Positions 31,884 through 41,500 of a DNA stretch of 64,000 bases are shown here, piece by piece. The number at the start of each line of letters is the position of its first letter. Position 1 is the first letter of the stretch. The translations under genes and the position numbers were made by a program. Below the pieces are notes generated by a model that was not told the DNA's origin, made no database searches, and worked only from the letters and a program-made list of their open reading frames with translations. Source of the stretch: Bacteroidales bacterium (GTDB taxonomy: Bacteria > Bacteroidota > Bacteroidia > Bacteroidales > UBA932); NCBI GenBank assembly GCA_028690215.1, contig JAQVBQ010000001.1:1-64000 (forward strand). Reading direction: 5' to 3'.

Positions 31884-33656
31884 ATGGAAAATAATAATGT
31901 GAATATAACCGTAGACGGCAGGGGATATCAAGTACCGGCCGATTCTACCATTCTTGAGGCCTGCCGTGGCATAGGGATACAGATACCGTCACTATGTTAT
32001 ATGAAAGATGTCTCCAGCAATGCATCCTGCGCTGTATGCGTGGTTGAGGTAAAGGGAGCAAAAGCCCTTGTACGTTCATGCATAAGCAATGTAGCAGAGG
32101 GGATGGAGATAAAGACCCACTCTCCGCTTGTAGATCAGGCCAGAAAAATCAATCTTGAACTCATACTCGCCAACCACCCGAAAGACTGCCTTATTTGCGA
32201 GAGGAATGGCAACTGCGAGTTGCAGGACCTTACAGCAACCATAGGTATAAAGGAGACTCTCTTTACAAGGACTAAACCTGCAGGTAAGGTGGATGACACA
32301 TCTGTATCGCTTCTGAGAACACCTGAAAAGTGTATTTTATGCGGAAGATGCGTTGCTGTGTGCTCTCAGGTACAGACTGTACATGCAATCGACTTTACAG
32401 GTAGGGGACTCAAGACTAAAATCTCCACCTATCTGGACAAAGGTCTCGGCAATGTTGCCTGCACCAACTGCGGTCAATGTGCCCTTGTGTGCCCTACTGC
32501 TGCAATAACCGAAAAAGATGAGTCCAGGAGTGTTTTCAACGAGATATACAACGAGAACAAGTATGTAATTGTACAGACAGCCCCAGCTATCCGTGTAGGT
32601 ATAGGTGAGGCAATGGGTATGGAATACGGTGCCCTTGTCACAGGTAAAATGGTTGCTGCTCTTAGAAGAGTGGGATTTGACAAGGTTTTCGACACCCAGT
32701 TCACTGCAGACCTTACAATCATGGAGGAGGGGTTTGAGCTAATACATCGTATTAAGAATAAAGGTGTTTTACCTATGGTTACATCCTGCTCTCCGGGCTG
32801 GATAAAATTCATAGAACACTTTTTCCCGAAATCCCTTGATCACCTTTCAACATGCAAATCTCCCCAGCAGATGTTTGGAGCAGTTGCAAAGACCTACTAT
32901 GCAGAGAAGCTTGGAATTGATCCGAGGAAGATTGTCGTTGTCTCAATCATGCCTTGTACCGCCAAGAAGTTCGAGTGCAAAAGACCTGAGATGAAGTCAG
33001 CTTTTGATTACTGGAAAGAGAAGATGGGACTCAGTGAAAGCGAGTCATTCTTCGATGTTGACTATGTGCTTACAACCAGAGAACTGGCAAGGATGTTCAG
33101 GCAATCCGGCATCGATTTCAAGAATCTGCCTGAAGAGGAGTTTGACGAACCGCTCGGAATATCTACCGGTGCCGGAGTTATTTTTGGTGCCACCGGAGGT
33201 GTGATGGAGGCTGCCGTTCGCACCGCCTATGAGGTTCTGACCGGGAAACCTCTTCCAAAAATTGACCTCAATGTTGTCAGAGGATTCGAGGGTATTAAGG
33301 AGGCTGAACTTGACATTGACGGTCTGAAGCTGAAGGTTGCCGTAGCCCACACCCTAAAAAATGCCCGCACATTGCTGGATCAGATTGAGGAGGGAAAATC
33401 TCCTTATGCTTTCATAGAGGTTATGACCTGCCCTGGAGGATGTCTGGGGGGTGGTGGACAATCAATCCCTACCACATGGGAGATCCGGCAAAAGAGAGCC
33501 GACTCGATTTACAAGGAGGACTCTCTCAAACCGATCCGTAAATCACATGAAAATCCGGCCATTAAAGCTATTTATGATGAATTTTTAAAAGAGCCTCTTG
33601 GCCATCACTCTCACGAACTGCTCCATACCAAGTACACTGAGCGTGGAATATTCTGA
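31884..33656 (+). CDS. hydA: [FeFe] hydrogenase catalytic subunit
   Basis: A 590-residue cytoplasmic enzyme that reduces protons or oxidises H2. N-terminal domains in order: plant-type [2Fe-2S] (residues 1-75), a His-Cys3 [4Fe-4S] segment HPKDCLICERNGNCELQ near 94-110, and two [4Fe-4S] clusters (CILCGRCVAVC, CTNCGQCALVCP near 150-205). The H-cluster motifs are TSCSPGW near residue 305, MPCTAKKFE near 356, and EVMTCPGGCLGGGGQ near 513. In the first motif the second cysteine of the common TSCCPGW is serine. The ATG at 31884, after AGGAGG, replaces an upstream frame to 31833. Together with the two genes before it, this forms a HydABC-type complex. Confidence 0.95.
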   Translation: MENNNVNITVDGRGYQVPADSTILEACRGIGIQIPSLCYMKDVSSNASCAVCVVEVKGAKALVRSCISNVAEGMEIKTHSPLVDQARKINLELILANHPKDCLICERNGNCELQDLTATIGIKETLFTRTKPAGKVDDTSVSLLRTPEKCILCGRCVAVCSQVQTVHAIDFTGRGLKTKISTYLDKGLGNVACTNCGQCALVCPTAAITEKDESRSVFNEIYNENKYVIVQTAPAIRVGIGEAMGMEYGALVTGKMVAALRRVGFDKVFDTQFTADLTIMEEGFELIHRIKNKGVLPMVTSCSPGWIKFIEHFFPKSLDHLSTCKSPQQMFGAVAKTYYAEKLGIDPRKIVVVSIMPCTAKKFECKRPEMKSAFDYWKEKMGLSESESFFDVDYVLTTRELARMFRQSGIDFKNLPEEEFDEPLGISTGAGVIFGATGGVMEAAVRTAYEVLTGKPLPKIDLNVVRGFEGIKEAELDIDGLKLKVAVAHTLKNARTLLDQIEEGKSPYAFIEVMTCPGGCLGGGGQSIPTTWEIRQKRADSIYKEDSLKPIRKSHENPAIKAIYDEFLKEPLGHHSHELLHTKYTERGIF

Positions 33657-33699
33657 CCCTATTAACCCAAAATATGCCCCAAAGTACTAATTACTTAAA

Positions 33700-33720
33700 T
33701 CAACCTTAAAAAACGGTTGA
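33700..33720 (+). other. small hairpin downstream of hydA
   Basis: TCAACC and GGTTGA pair perfectly around a nine-base loop. It lies 44 bases after the hydA stop codon and no T-tract follows, so it is more likely a 3' UTR structure than a terminator. Confidence 0.35.
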
Positions 33721-33741
33721 AAAGAACAAGCGGAAGCAGGG

Positions 33742-33768
33742 TGGCAAAAAAAAAATTTTTTTGCCACT
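33742..33768. terminator. A/T hairpin, possible bidirectional terminator of the hydrogenase operon
   Basis: GTGGCAAAAAAA and TTTTTTTGCCAC form a perfect 12-base-pair inverted repeat. The built-in T run plus the T-rich sequence after it could terminate the hydrogenase transcript. Its GTGGCA ends resemble the ends of the neighbouring family 2 element, so it may be a shrunken relative. Confidence 0.45.
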
Positions 33769-33776
33769 CTTTTTTA

Positions 33777-33874
33777 GTGGCACTGATTTTTCTAATTCGC
33801 TGAAATACTGACAAATACATATTACATAGTTATAAGTGTTGATAATATGCGAATTAGAAAAATCAGTACCACTA
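33777..33874. repeat. MITE-like hairpin element, family 2, copy 3
   Basis: A 98-bp element bounded by inverted repeats of 25 bases that differ at one position (AGTGGCACTGATTTTT on one end, AGTGGTACTGATTTTT on the other, then CTAATTCGC on both). The outer 16 bases are shared with copies 1 and 2, the CTAATTCGC part is not, yet it pairs across the element. It lies between hydA and the SIMPL protein gene, both on the plus strand. Confidence 0.85.
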
Positions 33875-33928
33875 TAAGTAACATGGTATAATTTATGTAA
33901 TCAGAAAATCAACCAAAACATCAAAATC

Positions 33929-34630
33929 ATGAAGAAGATATTGACCGCAATCGTAATTTTGATTGCAACAACTGCTCTTTCGGCTCAGGATAAGAACTTT
34001 ATTGATCAAAATTACATAGAGATCAATGCCTCAGCCACTAAGGAGGTTTCTCCAGATGAGATCTTCGTAAGTATCACCATTGAAGAGAAGGACAATAAAA
34101 GTAAGTCCCTGGAAAAGCAGGAGAAGGAGATGTTTGCTAGGTTGAAAGCACTGGGGATAGATCTTGAAAAAGATATGCTGGTCAAAGATATGGCTACCCA
34201 GGTGCAGGAGTATATTCTTAGAAAAAATACAGTCGTAACCTCAAAGTCTTACCAACTCAAGATAACCAGTACAGATATGCTGATTAAGGTTTTCAAAGAG
34301 CTGGAGAAACTTTCCATTCCGAATGTTTCCATTGTAAAGACAGATGTATCTGACAAGGAGAAGGTAAAGAACGAAGTTATGATAATGGCTTCGGAAAAGG
34401 CTAAAAGCAGGGCAGAGATACTTGCAAACTCTTTTGGCAAAAAGCTTGGTAAAGCAATCTACATACAGCATAACGAAGGATATCAGAGAGACATTGTAAT
34501 CAGAGGGATGTATGCATTAGGTGCTAAGGCGGCTGATGTGAATGTAGCTGAAGATTATGCAGGACCGGATCTTGCCTTTGGCAAAATCAGCTTTACCCAG
34601 AATATCTTTGTGAGATTCTCTCTGGAATAA
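33929..34630 (+). CDS. SIMPL-domain (DUF541) exported protein
   Basis: A 233-residue protein with signal peptide (residues 1-19) and a single SIMPL/DUF541 domain, characterised by INASATKEVSPDEIFVSITI near residues 31-50, repeated alternation of strands and helices, and the C-terminal AFGKISFTQNIFVRFSLE. Family members are periplasmic or membrane-associated and of uncertain function; some are linked to oxidative-stress tolerance. It is followed 29 bases later by a serine hydrolase gene that it may be co-transcribed with. Confidence 0.85.
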   Translation: MKKILTAIVILIATTALSAQDKNFIDQNYIEINASATKEVSPDEIFVSITIEEKDNKSKSLEKQEKEMFARLKALGIDLEKDMLVKDMATQVQEYILRKNTVVTSKSYQLKITSTDMLIKVFKELEKLSIPNVSIVKTDVSDKEKVKNEVMIMASEKAKSRAEILANSFGKKLGKAIYIQHNEGYQRDIVIRGMYALGAKAADVNVAEDYAGPDLAFGKISFTQNIFVRFSLE

Positions 34631-34659
34631 CCTTAAACTAAACAAAAGACTCCCTATTA

Positions 34660-36018
34660 ATGACTTCCAGAAGAAGACGCCGTCACCCGGTTAAAATTTC
34701 CGGGCTAATACTTACTTTCATAATTATAACCGCACTCCTTTTATTTACAAAATCGCTACTCACAAAAGAGCAGAGCAGTGAGGAACCGGAATACAAGGAA
34801 CCGCTGCAAGCCCTGAACCATATTTTATCAAATGAAAAATCGGAGTTGCCGGAGACAAAGAAGCTGGATGGTTACATCAGGCAGTTCATGCGCCAGTGGG
34901 GGATTAAAGGGGCATCTGTTGCCATAATGAAGGATGAGCGTCTTATCTATGCTAAAGGATATGGTTGGGCAGATGAGGAGGACTCTTTAAAAACAGAGGT
35001 TCGCCACATTTTCAGGATTGCATCTGTTTCGAAACTGATTACTGCGGCAACAGTTATGAAGCTGGTTGAAAAGGGCATTCTCTCACTGGACCAGAAGCCT
35101 TTTGCAAAGGGTGGGCTTATGGATATACCTGAATTCAGTGAGATTAAGGATAAGCGTGTCAGAGATATAACAATAGAGGAGTTGCTCAGGCACAGGGGAG
35201 GTTTCTCACGAAGAGGCGGTGACCCTATGTTTATCCCTAACATTATCCGTAACAGGATGAATTTAGACTCAGCCCCGAAAACAGACGACATTATACGATA
35301 TGTTCTCAGCCGGAATCTCAGTTATGAGCCGGGTAACGGGACTAAATACTCGAATTTCGGATATGTTCTGCTTTCCAGGATAATCGAACAGGCTACCGGG
35401 ATTCCCTACGAGTCTTATGTGAAGAATGTAATCCTGGCACCTATTGGCATATATGACATGCATATTGCACGCAATTTCCACGAACAGAAGTTTCCGAACG
35501 AGGTGAGATATTATGAGCCCCACGACGAGTTGTTGGTCGAATCGTTTGACGGGAGTGGAGTAATGCGTCCTAAATGTTACGGTGGAAATGATGTTGCCGG
35601 TTTGTTGGGTGCAGGAGGATGGGTTGCCTCACCAAGCGAACTCATCCGATTCATTGCATCAATAGATGGCAGGCCGACAATACCGGACATCCTATCCCCT
35701 GAGAGCATAAAAATCATGATGACAGCTGATCCGCAACATTTACCGATAGGCTGGGCTAAAGCCCGCCCGAACGGTGACTGTACAAGGACCGGCACTCTTT
35801 CTGGTATAAGCGCAATGCTGAAATGTCAGAAAGATGGGTTGACATGGGTATTTCTTGCAAACACCAGTTCATGGAAGGGGGCTCGCTTCCCGAGAATTGT
35901 AGAGGGGATGTTCAATAAGGCATTTTCAAGGATAGACTCACTGCCTCAGAGAGATCTTTTCGGAGTTACCTCTGATGAGTACTCTGAAACAGATCTCCAA
36001 TCAGAAGGTGAAGAGTAA
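34660..36018 (+). CDS. membrane-anchored serine hydrolase (beta-lactamase/class C-like)
   Basis: A 452-residue protein with an N-terminal membrane anchor (residues 14-31) and a periplasmic beta-lactamase/penicillin-binding fold. Catalytic motifs are SVSK near residue 124 (the nucleophile and lysine), YSNFGY near 228 (the YxN motif) and RTGTLSG near 372 (the KTG-type motif). Members act as D-amino-acid amidases, esterases or carboxypeptidases; this one cannot be assigned to true beta-lactam resistance. Its last 53 bases overlap the 3' end of the convergent TolC-like gene. Confidence 0.85.
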   Translation: MTSRRRRRHPVKISGLILTFIIITALLLFTKSLLTKEQSSEEPEYKEPLQALNHILSNEKSELPETKKLDGYIRQFMRQWGIKGASVAIMKDERLIYAKGYGWADEEDSLKTEVRHIFRIASVSKLITAATVMKLVEKGILSLDQKPFAKGGLMDIPEFSEIKDKRVRDITIEELLRHRGGFSRRGGDPMFIPNIIRNRMNLDSAPKTDDIIRYVLSRNLSYEPGNGTKYSNFGYVLLSRIIEQATGIPYESYVKNVILAPIGIYDMHIARNFHEQKFPNEVRYYEPHDELLVESFDGSGVMRPKCYGGNDVAGLLGAGGWVASPSELIRFIASIDGRPTIPDILSPESIKIMMTADPQHLPIGWAKARPNGDCTRTGTLSGISAMLKCQKDGLTWVFLANTSSWKGARFPRIVEGMFNKAFSRIDSLPQRDLFGVTSDEYSETDLQSEGEE

Positions 36019-37285
36019 TCTCTGATATCTTTGCCTGATAGACCGCCTCCAGCATTCTGTCGGATGCATCAAGATATGAGAGCTGAATGTCACGGAATTC
36101 AATTCCCGAGAGACCTCCCAGACGGTATTTCTCCATTGCTGCCTCAAGGTTGAAATATGCTGTCTCCTTGTTCTCTCTCTCAAATCCCACCATACGGATA
36201 TTGTTTATATACAGATTGTAAAGTGAACGCAGATTGCTCTCAAGATCCTGTTTCTCCCTTTCGAGATTCAATCTTGAATTTTCCTGAAGGATTTTTGCAT
36301 TTTTAATCTTTCGATTTACCTCCAGCCCGTCAAATAAAGGGACAGAGAGATTCAGCCCGAAATTATATCCGTTATAGCGATCAAATTTAGAGGGATAATA
36401 ATTGTTGTCATAGAGATTGTAGTTGTATCCGGCCGAAAGATCCAACACCGGATACCTTGAGGATTTTGCAATTTTCAGATCGAGACCTGCCACCCTCTCC
36501 CCTGCCTTAGCCGCCAGTACAGATGTATTGTTTTCCATGCCTTTTCCCAGCAGGTAATCAAGACTCATTACAGGCTCCGGCAATATAGTATCTTTGATTA
36601 TATAATTCGAGCCTGTAGGAACATTCATGAGCCGGAAAAGCTCAATATAGGCATTCTTGAGATTCTCTCTCTGTAGCAACAGCTGCGATGAGTCACTGTT
36701 AAGGTTAATCTTTGCCTGTTTATACTCTAGCCCTGAATCTTTACCGATTCTGTACCTTGTCAGGGCCTGATTGTACCTTGTATCAGAAATTCCCAGGAGT
36801 TGATCCAGCAATTTAACGCGATTTTGAAGACTTATTATCTTGAAATACTGAGCAGAAACATCCATAACCAGATTCTCCACAACAGAGCGGAACGCATACT
36901 CGCCCTTCCTGAGCAACTCTACTTGTTTATCTCTCTCGGCAAACATCGAGAATCCGTCAAACAATCTCCAGTTCAATGTTGCACTGCTGAGAATGGTTGT
37001 TGATTTTGATATTCCTTCAGAAACCGAGCCCTGTTGATTGTATGCCCTTTCATTGAGCTCAGTTGTTGTCTGCTTTGACCCGAGTGTCACAGAGGGCAGA
37101 AAAGGGGCAAGAGTTACGTTATTCTTTGATATCTCCAGTTCGTTTGAGGAGATAATAACAGAGTAGTTGTCCTTGAGGGCAACTGCTATGCACTGTTGCA
37201 ATGTTACAGGCTCCGGCTCCTGAGCCCCGGCTGTAAGGCCAAGAATCAACACAGTGGCGAGAGTTATGTATCTTTTTCTATTCAT
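35966..37285 (-). CDS. TolC-family outer-membrane efflux protein
   Basis: A 439-residue exported protein (signal peptide 1-21, ending in TAGAQ) with two repeats of long helices around short beta segments, as in TolC/OprM outer-membrane factors. Recognisable family stretches are ITLQQCIAVALKDNYSVIIS-like at the N-terminus (VTLQQCIAVALKDN near residue 28), LNWRLFDGFSMFAERD near 109, and YNFGLNLSVPLFDGLE near 310. It overlaps the RND pump gene by eight bases and completes a tripartite efflux system. Its 3' end overlaps the convergent serine hydrolase gene. Confidence 0.9.
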   Translation of the reverse strand: MNRKRYITLATVLILGLTAGAQEPEPVTLQQCIAVALKDNYSVIISSNELEISKNNVTLAPFLPSVTLGSKQTTTELNERAYNQQGSVSEGISKSTTILSSATLNWRLFDGFSMFAERDKQVELLRKGEYAFRSVVENLVMDVSAQYFKIISLQNRVKLLDQLLGISDTRYNQALTRYRIGKDSGLEYKQAKINLNSDSSQLLLQRENLKNAYIELFRLMNVPTGSNYIIKDTILPEPVMSLDYLLGKGMENNTSVLAAKAGERVAGLDLKIAKSSRYPVLDLSAGYNYNLYDNNYYPSKFDRYNGYNFGLNLSVPLFDGLEVNRKIKNAKILQENSRLNLEREKQDLESNLRSLYNLYINNIRMVGFERENKETAYFNLEAAMEKYRLGGLSGIEFRDIQLSYLDASDRMLEAVYQAKISEITLHLLIGDLFQSTHQR

Positions 37286-40200
37286 TTATATCTTTAAGAT
37301 CTTTTGAGGATGAAATGTAGGAGTACATCGCAGGAATAATGTAGAGTGTGAAGAATGTCGCAAATACGAGACCTCCGGCAACGGCAACGCCCATTGCCAC
37401 ACGGCTCTCAGCGCCTGCTCCTGTTGCGTATACCATCGGAAGTATACCGAGTATTGTGGAGAGACTGGTCATAAGTATCGGTCTGAAACGTGATGCCGAA
37501 GACTCGAGTATCGCCTTTTGCTTATCAATGCCGGCAATCCTTCTCTGGTTTGCAAATTCAACAATAAGGATTCCATTCTTTGAGACAAGCCCGATAAGCA
37601 TTATGAGTCCTATCTCACTGAATATGTTCATTGTCTGTGAAGCAAGCTTCATGCACAAAAGTGCACCTACAAGAGCCAAAGGAACAGTGAGCATTATTAC
37701 AAGAGGGTCCCTGAAGCTTTCAAACTGCGCAGAAAGAACGAGATATATCAACACAAGAGCAAGCACGAATGCAAAAAAGAGGCTGGATGTACTCTCGACA
37801 AAATCCTTTGACTGTCCGGACAAGGCTGTTGAGAAGCTGTCCGGATTGAGTACCTTATCTGCAATCCTGTCCATCTCCTCGATTCCCTGGCCTAAGGTGT
37901 AGCCATGTTCCAGGGATGCGGAGACGGTTGCTGCAACAAAGCGGTTATACCTGTACAATTGCGGCGGCATGCTGCTCTCCTCCATTTTTATGAGATTGTC
38001 GAGAGGAATAAGGTCTCCTGTGTCATTCCTAACAAAGATATTTGCCATGTCAAGCGGCTTGTTTCTGTCGCTCTGGTTTATCTCGCTTAATATCTGGTAC
38101 TGCTTGCCGTTCCTGATGAAATAGCCTATTCTCTGCTCACTCATTGTCAGCTGAAGGGTCTGGGCTATGTTCTGAATAGATATTCCCATTAACGAGGTCT
38201 TATCCCTGTCTATCGATATGCTCAGCTCCGGCTTTGTAAACCTCAGGTTGACATCCGAATTTGAAAATATATCGCTCGGTGCAACTTCAGACATAAATAC
38301 CGGCAGGACACTCTTGAGGGAGTCAAGGTTTTTTGCCTGGATCACATATTGAACCGGCATGCCGCCCCTTCTTCCACCAAATGTCTGCTGTTGGGTAACA
38401 AAGCTTTTTGCCCCTGTCATCCTGGCCACCTTAGGGGAGAGCTCATCTGCTATATCCTGCTGCTTCCTTGACCTTTTATCCGGTTGTACCAAAGAAAGCT
38501 GGAAGTTAGATCTGTTTGAACCGCCCATGCCTACCATCTGCAGAGCTCTATCTTTCTCCGGGACCGATGCGTCAATCATATCCCACATCTGATCTGAATA
38601 ATCAAGCATATAGTAGAATGTTGCACCCTCCTGTGCAGTACTCGAGACAGTTATCATAGACCTGTCCTCAAGAGGAGCCATCTCTGATGGGATGCTAACC
38701 CATAACCAGACTATCACTCCGGTTGTTATCAGAAGGAACAGCGGAGCGAGCCACTTTCTTGACATAAACCACTGCAATGAACTCCTGTATGCTCCATTCA
38801 ACCAAATAAAGAATGGTTCTGTCTTTCTGTAGAATGCACCTTCATTGACACCAGCCTTTATCATCTTTGAAGTGATCATCGGGGTGAATGTGAGTGCCAC
38901 AAAACAAGATATCAGCACGGACCCGGCTATAACCACAGAGAACTCCCGGAACAGACGTCCGGTAACACCCTGCAGGAATACAATCGGGAAGAATACGGAA
39001 ACGAGGGTAATAGTTGTTGCTATAATCGCAAAGAAAATCTCTTTTGAACCCTCGATGCTTGCCTCTTTTGGAGAAACCCCTCTCTCAATCTTTGTGTAGA
39101 TGTTCTCCATAACCACAATAGCATCATCCACAACAAGGCCTATCGAGAGTACAATGGCAAGAAGAGTGAGAATATTGATGGAGAAACCGGCGAGGTACAT
39201 TATAAAGAAGACACCTACCAATGATATTGGGATTGCCAGCACCGGTATGAGTGTAGTTCTCCAGTTCCTGAGGAACAGGAATATAATCAGAACTACCAGG
39301 AAGAATGCTTCCATGATAGTCGATTTCACCTCACTGATCGAATCCCTTATAAAGATCGTATTATCAAAACCTACCCCTACCTCGATATCCTCAGGAAGTG
39401 ACTTTTTTAGCTCATCAATTGCCTTCTCGGCATCATCCACAATATTGATATAGTTGGCACCCGGCTGAGGTATCAGCACACAGGCAACCATAGGGACACC
39501 GTTTCTCTTCAGTATTGATCTTGTATTCTCGGCATCTACCTCCGCAACTCCGATATCTGAGAAACGTACTATCCTGCCCTCATTTTTGGAAATAATCAGG
39601 TTGTTGAAATCTTCAATGGTCTTGAGACGGCCCAATGTTCTTACGGTAAGCTCCATTGTCGATCCCATAATGGTTCCTGAAGGTAATTCGACATTTTCCC
39701 TATTGACAGCTGTCCTGACATCAAGTGGAGTCACCTTGTAGGCAGCCAGTAAAAGAGGATCCATCCTTAGTCTTACAGAATATCTTTTTGATCCCCAAAC
39801 ATTAACACTACTTACACCGCTGATTGTCTGAAGCCTCTCCTTGAAGTTTACCTCCGCATACTCGCTGAGGTCTATGATATCTCTTGTCTGGCTCTGCAAA
39901 GTAACAGAGTATATAGGCTGAGCATCTGCATCGGATTTTTCCACAACCGGTGCATCTATATCCTGAGGCAGTCTCCGCATTGCTCCTGAGACCTTATCTC
40001 TGACATCATTTGCAGCAGTCTCAAGATCAACCTCAAGGTTGAACTCTATGTTTATTGAACTTTGACCGTCACGACTGGTGCTGGAGATGGCACGTATGCC
40101 CGGTATTCCGTTAACTGCAGCCTCCAGAGGTTCTGTAATCTGAGTCTCAATAACATCTGCGTTAGCGCCGGGGAAGGAGCATCTGACAGATATAACCGGG

Positions 40201-40325
40201 TTGTCCACACTCGGGTAATCCCTTACTCCCAGCGAAACATACCCTATAGCCCCGAATATCATGATCACGAGGCTCATTACGGTTGTAAATACCGGCCTTT
40301 TGATGGAGGTTGTGGATAGACTCAT
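37278..40325 (-). CDS. RND-family efflux pump inner-membrane transporter
   Basis: A 1015-residue proton-driven exporter of the hydrophobe/amphiphile (AcrB/MexB) type. It has 12 membrane segments with two large periplasmic loops; the N-terminus KRPVFTTVMSLVIMIFGAIG is typical. The fourth segment carries the proton-relay residues in IGLVVDDAIVVMENI near residues 399-413. The second half repeats the plan, with a GLVSKNGILIVEFANQRR segment near 934. It sits between the TolC-like gene and the membrane-fusion gene, overlapping both. The substrate range is unknown; drugs, bile salts or fatty acids are usual for the family. Confidence 0.95.
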   Translation of the reverse strand: MSLSTTSIKRPVFTTVMSLVIMIFGAIGYVSLGVRDYPSVDNPVISVRCSFPGANADVIETQITEPLEAAVNGIPGIRAISSTSRDGQSSINIEFNLEVDLETAANDVRDKVSGAMRRLPQDIDAPVVEKSDADAQPIYSVTLQSQTRDIIDLSEYAEVNFKERLQTISGVSSVNVWGSKRYSVRLRMDPLLLAAYKVTPLDVRTAVNRENVELPSGTIMGSTMELTVRTLGRLKTIEDFNNLIISKNEGRIVRFSDIGVAEVDAENTRSILKRNGVPMVACVLIPQPGANYINIVDDAEKAIDELKKSLPEDIEVGVGFDNTIFIRDSISEVKSTIMEAFFLVVLIIFLFLRNWRTTLIPVLAIPISLVGVFFIMYLAGFSINILTLLAIVLSIGLVVDDAIVVMENIYTKIERGVSPKEASIEGSKEIFFAIIATTITLVSVFFPIVFLQGVTGRLFREFSVVIAGSVLISCFVALTFTPMITSKMIKAGVNEGAFYRKTEPFFIWLNGAYRSSLQWFMSRKWLAPLFLLITTGVIVWLWVSIPSEMAPLEDRSMITVSSTAQEGATFYYMLDYSDQMWDMIDASVPEKDRALQMVGMGGSNRSNFQLSLVQPDKRSRKQQDIADELSPKVARMTGAKSFVTQQQTFGGRRGGMPVQYVIQAKNLDSLKSVLPVFMSEVAPSDIFSNSDVNLRFTKPELSISIDRDKTSLMGISIQNIAQTLQLTMSEQRIGYFIRNGKQYQILSEINQSDRNKPLDMANIFVRNDTGDLIPLDNLIKMEESSMPPQLYRYNRFVAATVSASLEHGYTLGQGIEEMDRIADKVLNPDSFSTALSGQSKDFVESTSSLFFAFVLALVLIYLVLSAQFESFRDPLVIMLTVPLALVGALLCMKLASQTMNIFSEIGLIMLIGLVSKNGILIVEFANQRRIAGIDKQKAILESSASRFRPILMTSLSTILGILPMVYATGAGAESRVAMGVAVAGGLVFATFFTLYIIPAMYSYISSSKDLKDINE

Positions 40326-41431
40326 TCGGACTTCAGATTTGTTGGGGTTATTGAGTTGCCTTCGCGGAGCTGCATTAGACCTGTTGTGATAACAGTGTCA
40401 CCTTTTTCAATCCCGGAAATAATTTCCATCATATCAACTGTCCTGAGTCCGGTCCTTACCTGTACCATTGTGGCTTTACCATCCCTGAGCAACCATACAG
40501 AGTGACCCTTGACTCCTGAGACGACAGCCTGATTAGGCACATAAACGCTCAGCGCATTTTTCTGTGAACTTATACTCACCTTGGCATACATACCCGGTCT
40601 GAGTAATCCGCGACTGTTATCAAATCTTGCCCGCAACATCAAAGTACGAGTCTTTACATCAACCTCGGGGTCCATGGCATATACCTGCGCGTGAAAAGGC
40701 TCACTCATACCCTCTACAGTGAAGTTGACTGTTGTGCCGATAAGTTTGTTCCTGACATATTTCTCAGGAATAGAGAACTCAAGTATCATGTGGGCAACGT
40801 CAACTATTGTGGCAACCTTGGAATTTTGAACCAACATGGCTCCCAGACTGATATTTCTGAATCCTATGACTCCGTCGAACGGTGCCCTTATCTTCATCTT
40901 CTCAATCTTTATCTTAAGCTGCTCTATATCCTGCTTTAGCACATTAAATTCTGTTGATACCTGATCATAATCCTCCCTGCTGACAGCCTCTTTGCTGAGA
41001 AGAATCTTCTGTCTCTCAAGCTTTTCCGACAAGAGTGTGTGCTGATACTCAGCCCTTAATAACTGCGCCTGTAGTTCATCATCGTTGAGTTTGACCAGCA
41101 CCTCTCCCCTACGGACATATTGTCCCTCCTTAAAGTTGATGCTCACGACCCTGCCCGAAAGCTCACTTGCCATCTCCACTCTCTCCCTGGCTATAAGGGT
41201 GCCGGGAAGTGTAAGCCCATCCTCGGATCTTTGCAGGTCTGCAATATATACAGAGACAGGAAGAGACCTTTTATCGCCTCCTCCCTTTTTGGATTTTTCT
41301 CCCTTTGAACCGGAAGAAATATCTCCATTACCCATCTTTACTTCGGAGTAAAATGAGTTATAGATAATTATTGCTAAAACTAGTAAAACCGGAATACTGA
41401 TATAAGTTATATACCTCTGCCTCTTTTTCAT
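40322..41431 (-). CDS. RND efflux membrane-fusion (periplasmic adaptor) protein
   Basis: A 369-residue adaptor linking the RND pump to the TolC-like channel. It has an N-terminal membrane anchor (residues 8-26) and a basic linker. The lipoyl-like half-motifs follow: VVSINFKEGQYVRRGEVLVKL and APFDGVIGFRNISLGAMLV. A coiled-coil hairpin lies between them, with beta-barrel and membrane-proximal domains after. The start is the ATG at 41431; the codon before it is TTG. It is the first gene of the efflux operon. Confidence 0.92.
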   Translation of the reverse strand: MKKRQRYITYISIPVLLVLAIIIYNSFYSEVKMGNGDISSGSKGEKSKKGGGDKRSLPVSVYIADLQRSEDGLTLPGTLIARERVEMASELSGRVVSINFKEGQYVRRGEVLVKLNDDELQAQLLRAEYQHTLLSEKLERQKILLSKEAVSREDYDQVSTEFNVLKQDIEQLKIKIEKMKIRAPFDGVIGFRNISLGAMLVQNSKVATIVDVAHMILEFSIPEKYVRNKLIGTTVNFTVEGMSEPFHAQVYAMDPEVDVKTRTLMLRARFDNSRGLLRPGMYAKVSISSQKNALSVYVPNQAVVSGVKGHSVWLLRDGKATMVQVRTGLRTVDMMEIISGIEKGDTVITTGLMQLREGNSITPTNLKSE

Positions 41432-41500
41432 CAAAACTTTATCTTAGTGTTGTATTTGACAATAAAGATAGCAAATGGTTTAAAGATTCCGCAACAACAA

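Noticed and set aside
34660-36018. Serine hydrolase as a beta-lactam resistance gene
   Set aside because: Only the general SxxK/YxN fold motifs are present; the protein is membrane-anchored and similar proteins are mostly esterases or peptidases.
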